Assembly (NCBI GenBank): GCA_937951695.1
Contig: CALFBL010000058.1
Location: forward strand, 1-7,086
Length of the DNA stretch: 7,086 bases
Reading direction: 5' to 3'
Source of the DNA: an uncultured Granulosicoccaceae bacterium
GTDB taxonomy: Bacteria > Pseudomonadota > Gammaproteobacteria > Granulosicoccales > Granulosicoccaceae
Shown: positions 5,671 to 7,086 of the stretch, in pieces
Layout: each line of letters starts with the position of its first letter
Numbering within the stretch: the stretch's first letter is position 1
The notes under the pieces: generated by a model
The model's input: the letters and a program-made list of their open reading frames with translations, nothing else
What the model was told of the DNA's origin: nothing
Databases searched by the model: none
Translations under genes and position numbers: made by a program

Positions 5671-7086
5671 GAGGGAAAGTGTTTCATCACCATCCGTATG
5701 GGGTTTGGGGCGGCCTGACCAAGACCACAAATGGAGGCGTCGGCCATGGTTTGGCATAGCGATTCCAATAACGGTTGATCCCAACTATCCGCCTGCATAA
5801 GTTGCACCGCCTTGCTGCAGCCCACGCGGCACGGCGTGCATTGGCCACAGCTCTCATCTTCAAAAAACTTCAGCATGTTAAGCGCTGCCGCCTTGGCACT
5901 GTCTTTGTCAGAGAGCACAACAACTGCGGCTGAGCCGATAAAACTGCCCAGCGGCTGCAGAGTGTCGAAGTCCAGCGGCACATCGTTTATCGAGGCCGGC
6001 AGTAATCCTGATGATGGCCCACCAGGCTGGTAGGCCTTGAAGGTATGACCCTCCAGCATTCCGCCAGCGGCTTCAATAATGTCGGTAATGGTGGAGCCCG
6101 AGGGCAATAGCTTCACCCCGGGCTCTTTCACACGACCGGATACTGAATAGCTGCGTAACCCCACACGGCCATTTTTTTCGTGCTGGTTCAGCACCTCTGG
6201 TCCTTCGCGGCTGATACGGGTAATCCAATGCAAGGTTTCAACGTTGTGCACCAGTGTGGGGCGATCGAACAAACCGACTTGCGCCACATAGGGCGGGCGA
6301 TGACGAGGCAAACCACGTTTGCCTTCAATGGATTCGATCATGGCCGATTCCTCACCGCAAATATACGCACCGGCACCGCGACGAACTTCGAGATAGCCTG
6401 GCTCAATCAATCCGGCCTGTTCCAGCGCCTTTATTTCTGTGTCCAGTATCTGTAAAACCGCAGGGTATTCGTCACGCATATAGAGGTACGCTCGAGCTGC
6501 ATCGATAGCCCAAGCAGCGATCAATACCCCTTCGAGAAATACGTGCGGCTCTGATTCCAGATAATGGCGATCTTTAAAAGTCCCCGGCTCTCCCTCATCG
6601 CCGTTGACAGCAAGATAGCGAGGCCCGGGCTCTGCGCGAACGAAAGACCATTTGCGCCCCGACGGAAAACCCGCGCCGCCCAAACCGCGCAGGCCTGAAG
6701 CTAGCACGGCATCCTGAACCTCATCCACGGTGCGCTCACCGGCGCGCATCGATGTGATCGCCTGGTAGCCACCGCTGTTTTGATAGTCGGCGAAGCTCTG
6801 ATAGTCTGGAATGTCGGCGTGGAAATTCTTCGCAGCGATCGCAGCGTTTACCTTTTCAACGGTTGCGTGGTCAATATGGTTGTGGCCGATCTCTAATGTG
6901 GGAGCCGATTGACAACGACCCATACAGGGCGCTCGCAGTACTCGGACATCCGATGCGTCCAGCTCTGACTCCAAGGCTTGTTTTAGCGCTTGCGCACCCG
7001 CGAGTTCGCATGACAGTGAATCGCAGACCCTGATTGTGATGGCCGGCGGTACGGGCTCGTCGAGGTCAATGACGTCAAAGTGGGCG
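5655..7086 (-). CDS. fdsB: NAD-dependent formate dehydrogenase, diaphorase (beta) subunit: NuoE-like/NuoF fusion, 5' end cut by window
   Basis: This subunit takes electrons from the catalytic subunit and reduces NAD+ through FMN; the complex is expected to be soluble and cytoplasmic. The reading frame stays open to the right edge, so the start is outside; 476 residues are visible. Numbering from the edge, residues 1-80 form a thioredoxin-like [2Fe-2S] domain of NuoE type with Cys21, Cys26, Cys54 and Cys58 (C-x4-C and C-x3-C, the second in APCMGRC). The NuoF part follows: glycine-rich GLRGLGGAGFPSGRKW at 131-146 and NGDEGEPGTFKDR at 161-173 for FMN/NADH, the GAGAYICGEES block from 237, and [4Fe-4S] ligands Cys413, Cys416, Cys419 (ESCGQCTPC) and Cys453 (SICGLG). 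A TTG at 6974 could be mistaken for the start, but it falls inside the [2Fe-2S] domain and would delete two of its cysteines. The TGA overlaps the fdsA start by 4 bp. Related fusions occur in NAD-reducing hydrogenases (HoxF), but the fdsA neighbour settles the role. Confidence 0.93.
   Translation of the reverse strand, partial: AHFDVIDLDEPVPPAITIRVCDSLSCELAGAQALKQALESELDASDVRVLRAPCMGRCQSAPTLEIGHNHIDHATVEKVNAAIAAKNFHADIPDYQSFADYQNSGGYQAITSMRAGERTVDEVQDAVLASGLRGLGGAGFPSGRKWSFVRAEPGPRYLAVNGDEGEPGTFKDRHYLESEPHVFLEGVLIAAWAIDAARAYLYMRDEYPAVLQILDTEIKALEQAGLIEPGYLEVRRGAGAYICGEESAMIESIEGKRGLPRHRPPYVAQVGLFDRPTLVHNVETLHWITRISREGPEVLNQHEKNGRVGLRSYSVSGRVKEPGVKLLPSGSTITDIIEAAGGMLEGHTFKAYQPGGPSSGLLPASINDVPLDFDTLQPLGSFIGSAAVVVLSDKDSAKAAALNMLKFFEDESCGQCTPCRVGCSKAVQLMQADSWDQPLLESLCQTMADASICGLGQAAPNPIRMVMKHFPSEIQS

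Noticed and set aside
2878..5784. Longer fdsA starting at 5784
   Set aside because: The additional 42 residues lie entirely inside fdsB and do not resemble the family; the ATGA overlap and GGAG support the start at 5658.
5655..6974. fdsB starting at the TTG at 6974
   Set aside because: The frame continues upstream without a stop to the window edge, and the upstream codons encode two of the four [2Fe-2S] cysteines, so the TTG is an internal Leu codon.

Overview
The window looks like chromosomal DNA from a proteobacterium, most likely a gammaproteobacterium. That guess rests only on the general look of the formate dehydrogenase and formate-THF ligase proteins and on a moderately GC-rich base composition; there is no rRNA or other marker. 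Every gene I can support lies on the minus strand, so transcription runs from the right edge to the left edge.

Right part (about 2796-7086), a formate module. In order of transcription it holds: (1) a diaphorase subunit of a soluble NAD-dependent formate dehydrogenase, a NuoE-like [2Fe-2S] domain fused to a NuoF-like FMN/NADH/[4Fe-4S] domain, cut at its N-terminus by the window edge; (2) the catalytic molybdo/tungsto-pterin subunit FdsA (926 aa), whose ATG overlaps the stop of the first gene by 4 bp; (3) after an 82-bp, G-poor leader, formate-tetrahydrofolate ligase Fhs (558 aa). The first two oxidise formate to CO2 and pass the electrons through an iron-sulfur chain to FMN and NAD+. The third activates formate with ATP onto tetrahydrofolate. 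Together they place dissimilation (NADH) and assimilation (one-carbon folates) of formate in one locus. No fdsC/fdhD-like maturation gene, no fdsD and no folD lies in the visible part.

Middle-left part (350-1118): about 770 bp without a gene I can identify. It holds several short competing reading frames on both strands, none recognised.

Left edge (1-349): the first 116 codons of an AsnB-type, glutamine-dependent asparagine synthase/amidotransferase, starting with Met-Cys and carrying the class II glutaminase motifs. It runs off the left edge. Such genes are often found in cell-surface polysaccharide clusters, so the left edge may mark the start of another functional region.

I see no mobile element, CRISPR array, tRNA or rRNA. 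The main points for a second look are the fused diaphorase subunit with all four NuoE-type cysteines, the absence of the NuoG-type His-Cys3 cluster motif in FdsA, the direct fdsA-fhs adjacency without maturation genes, and the unexplained 770-bp gap.
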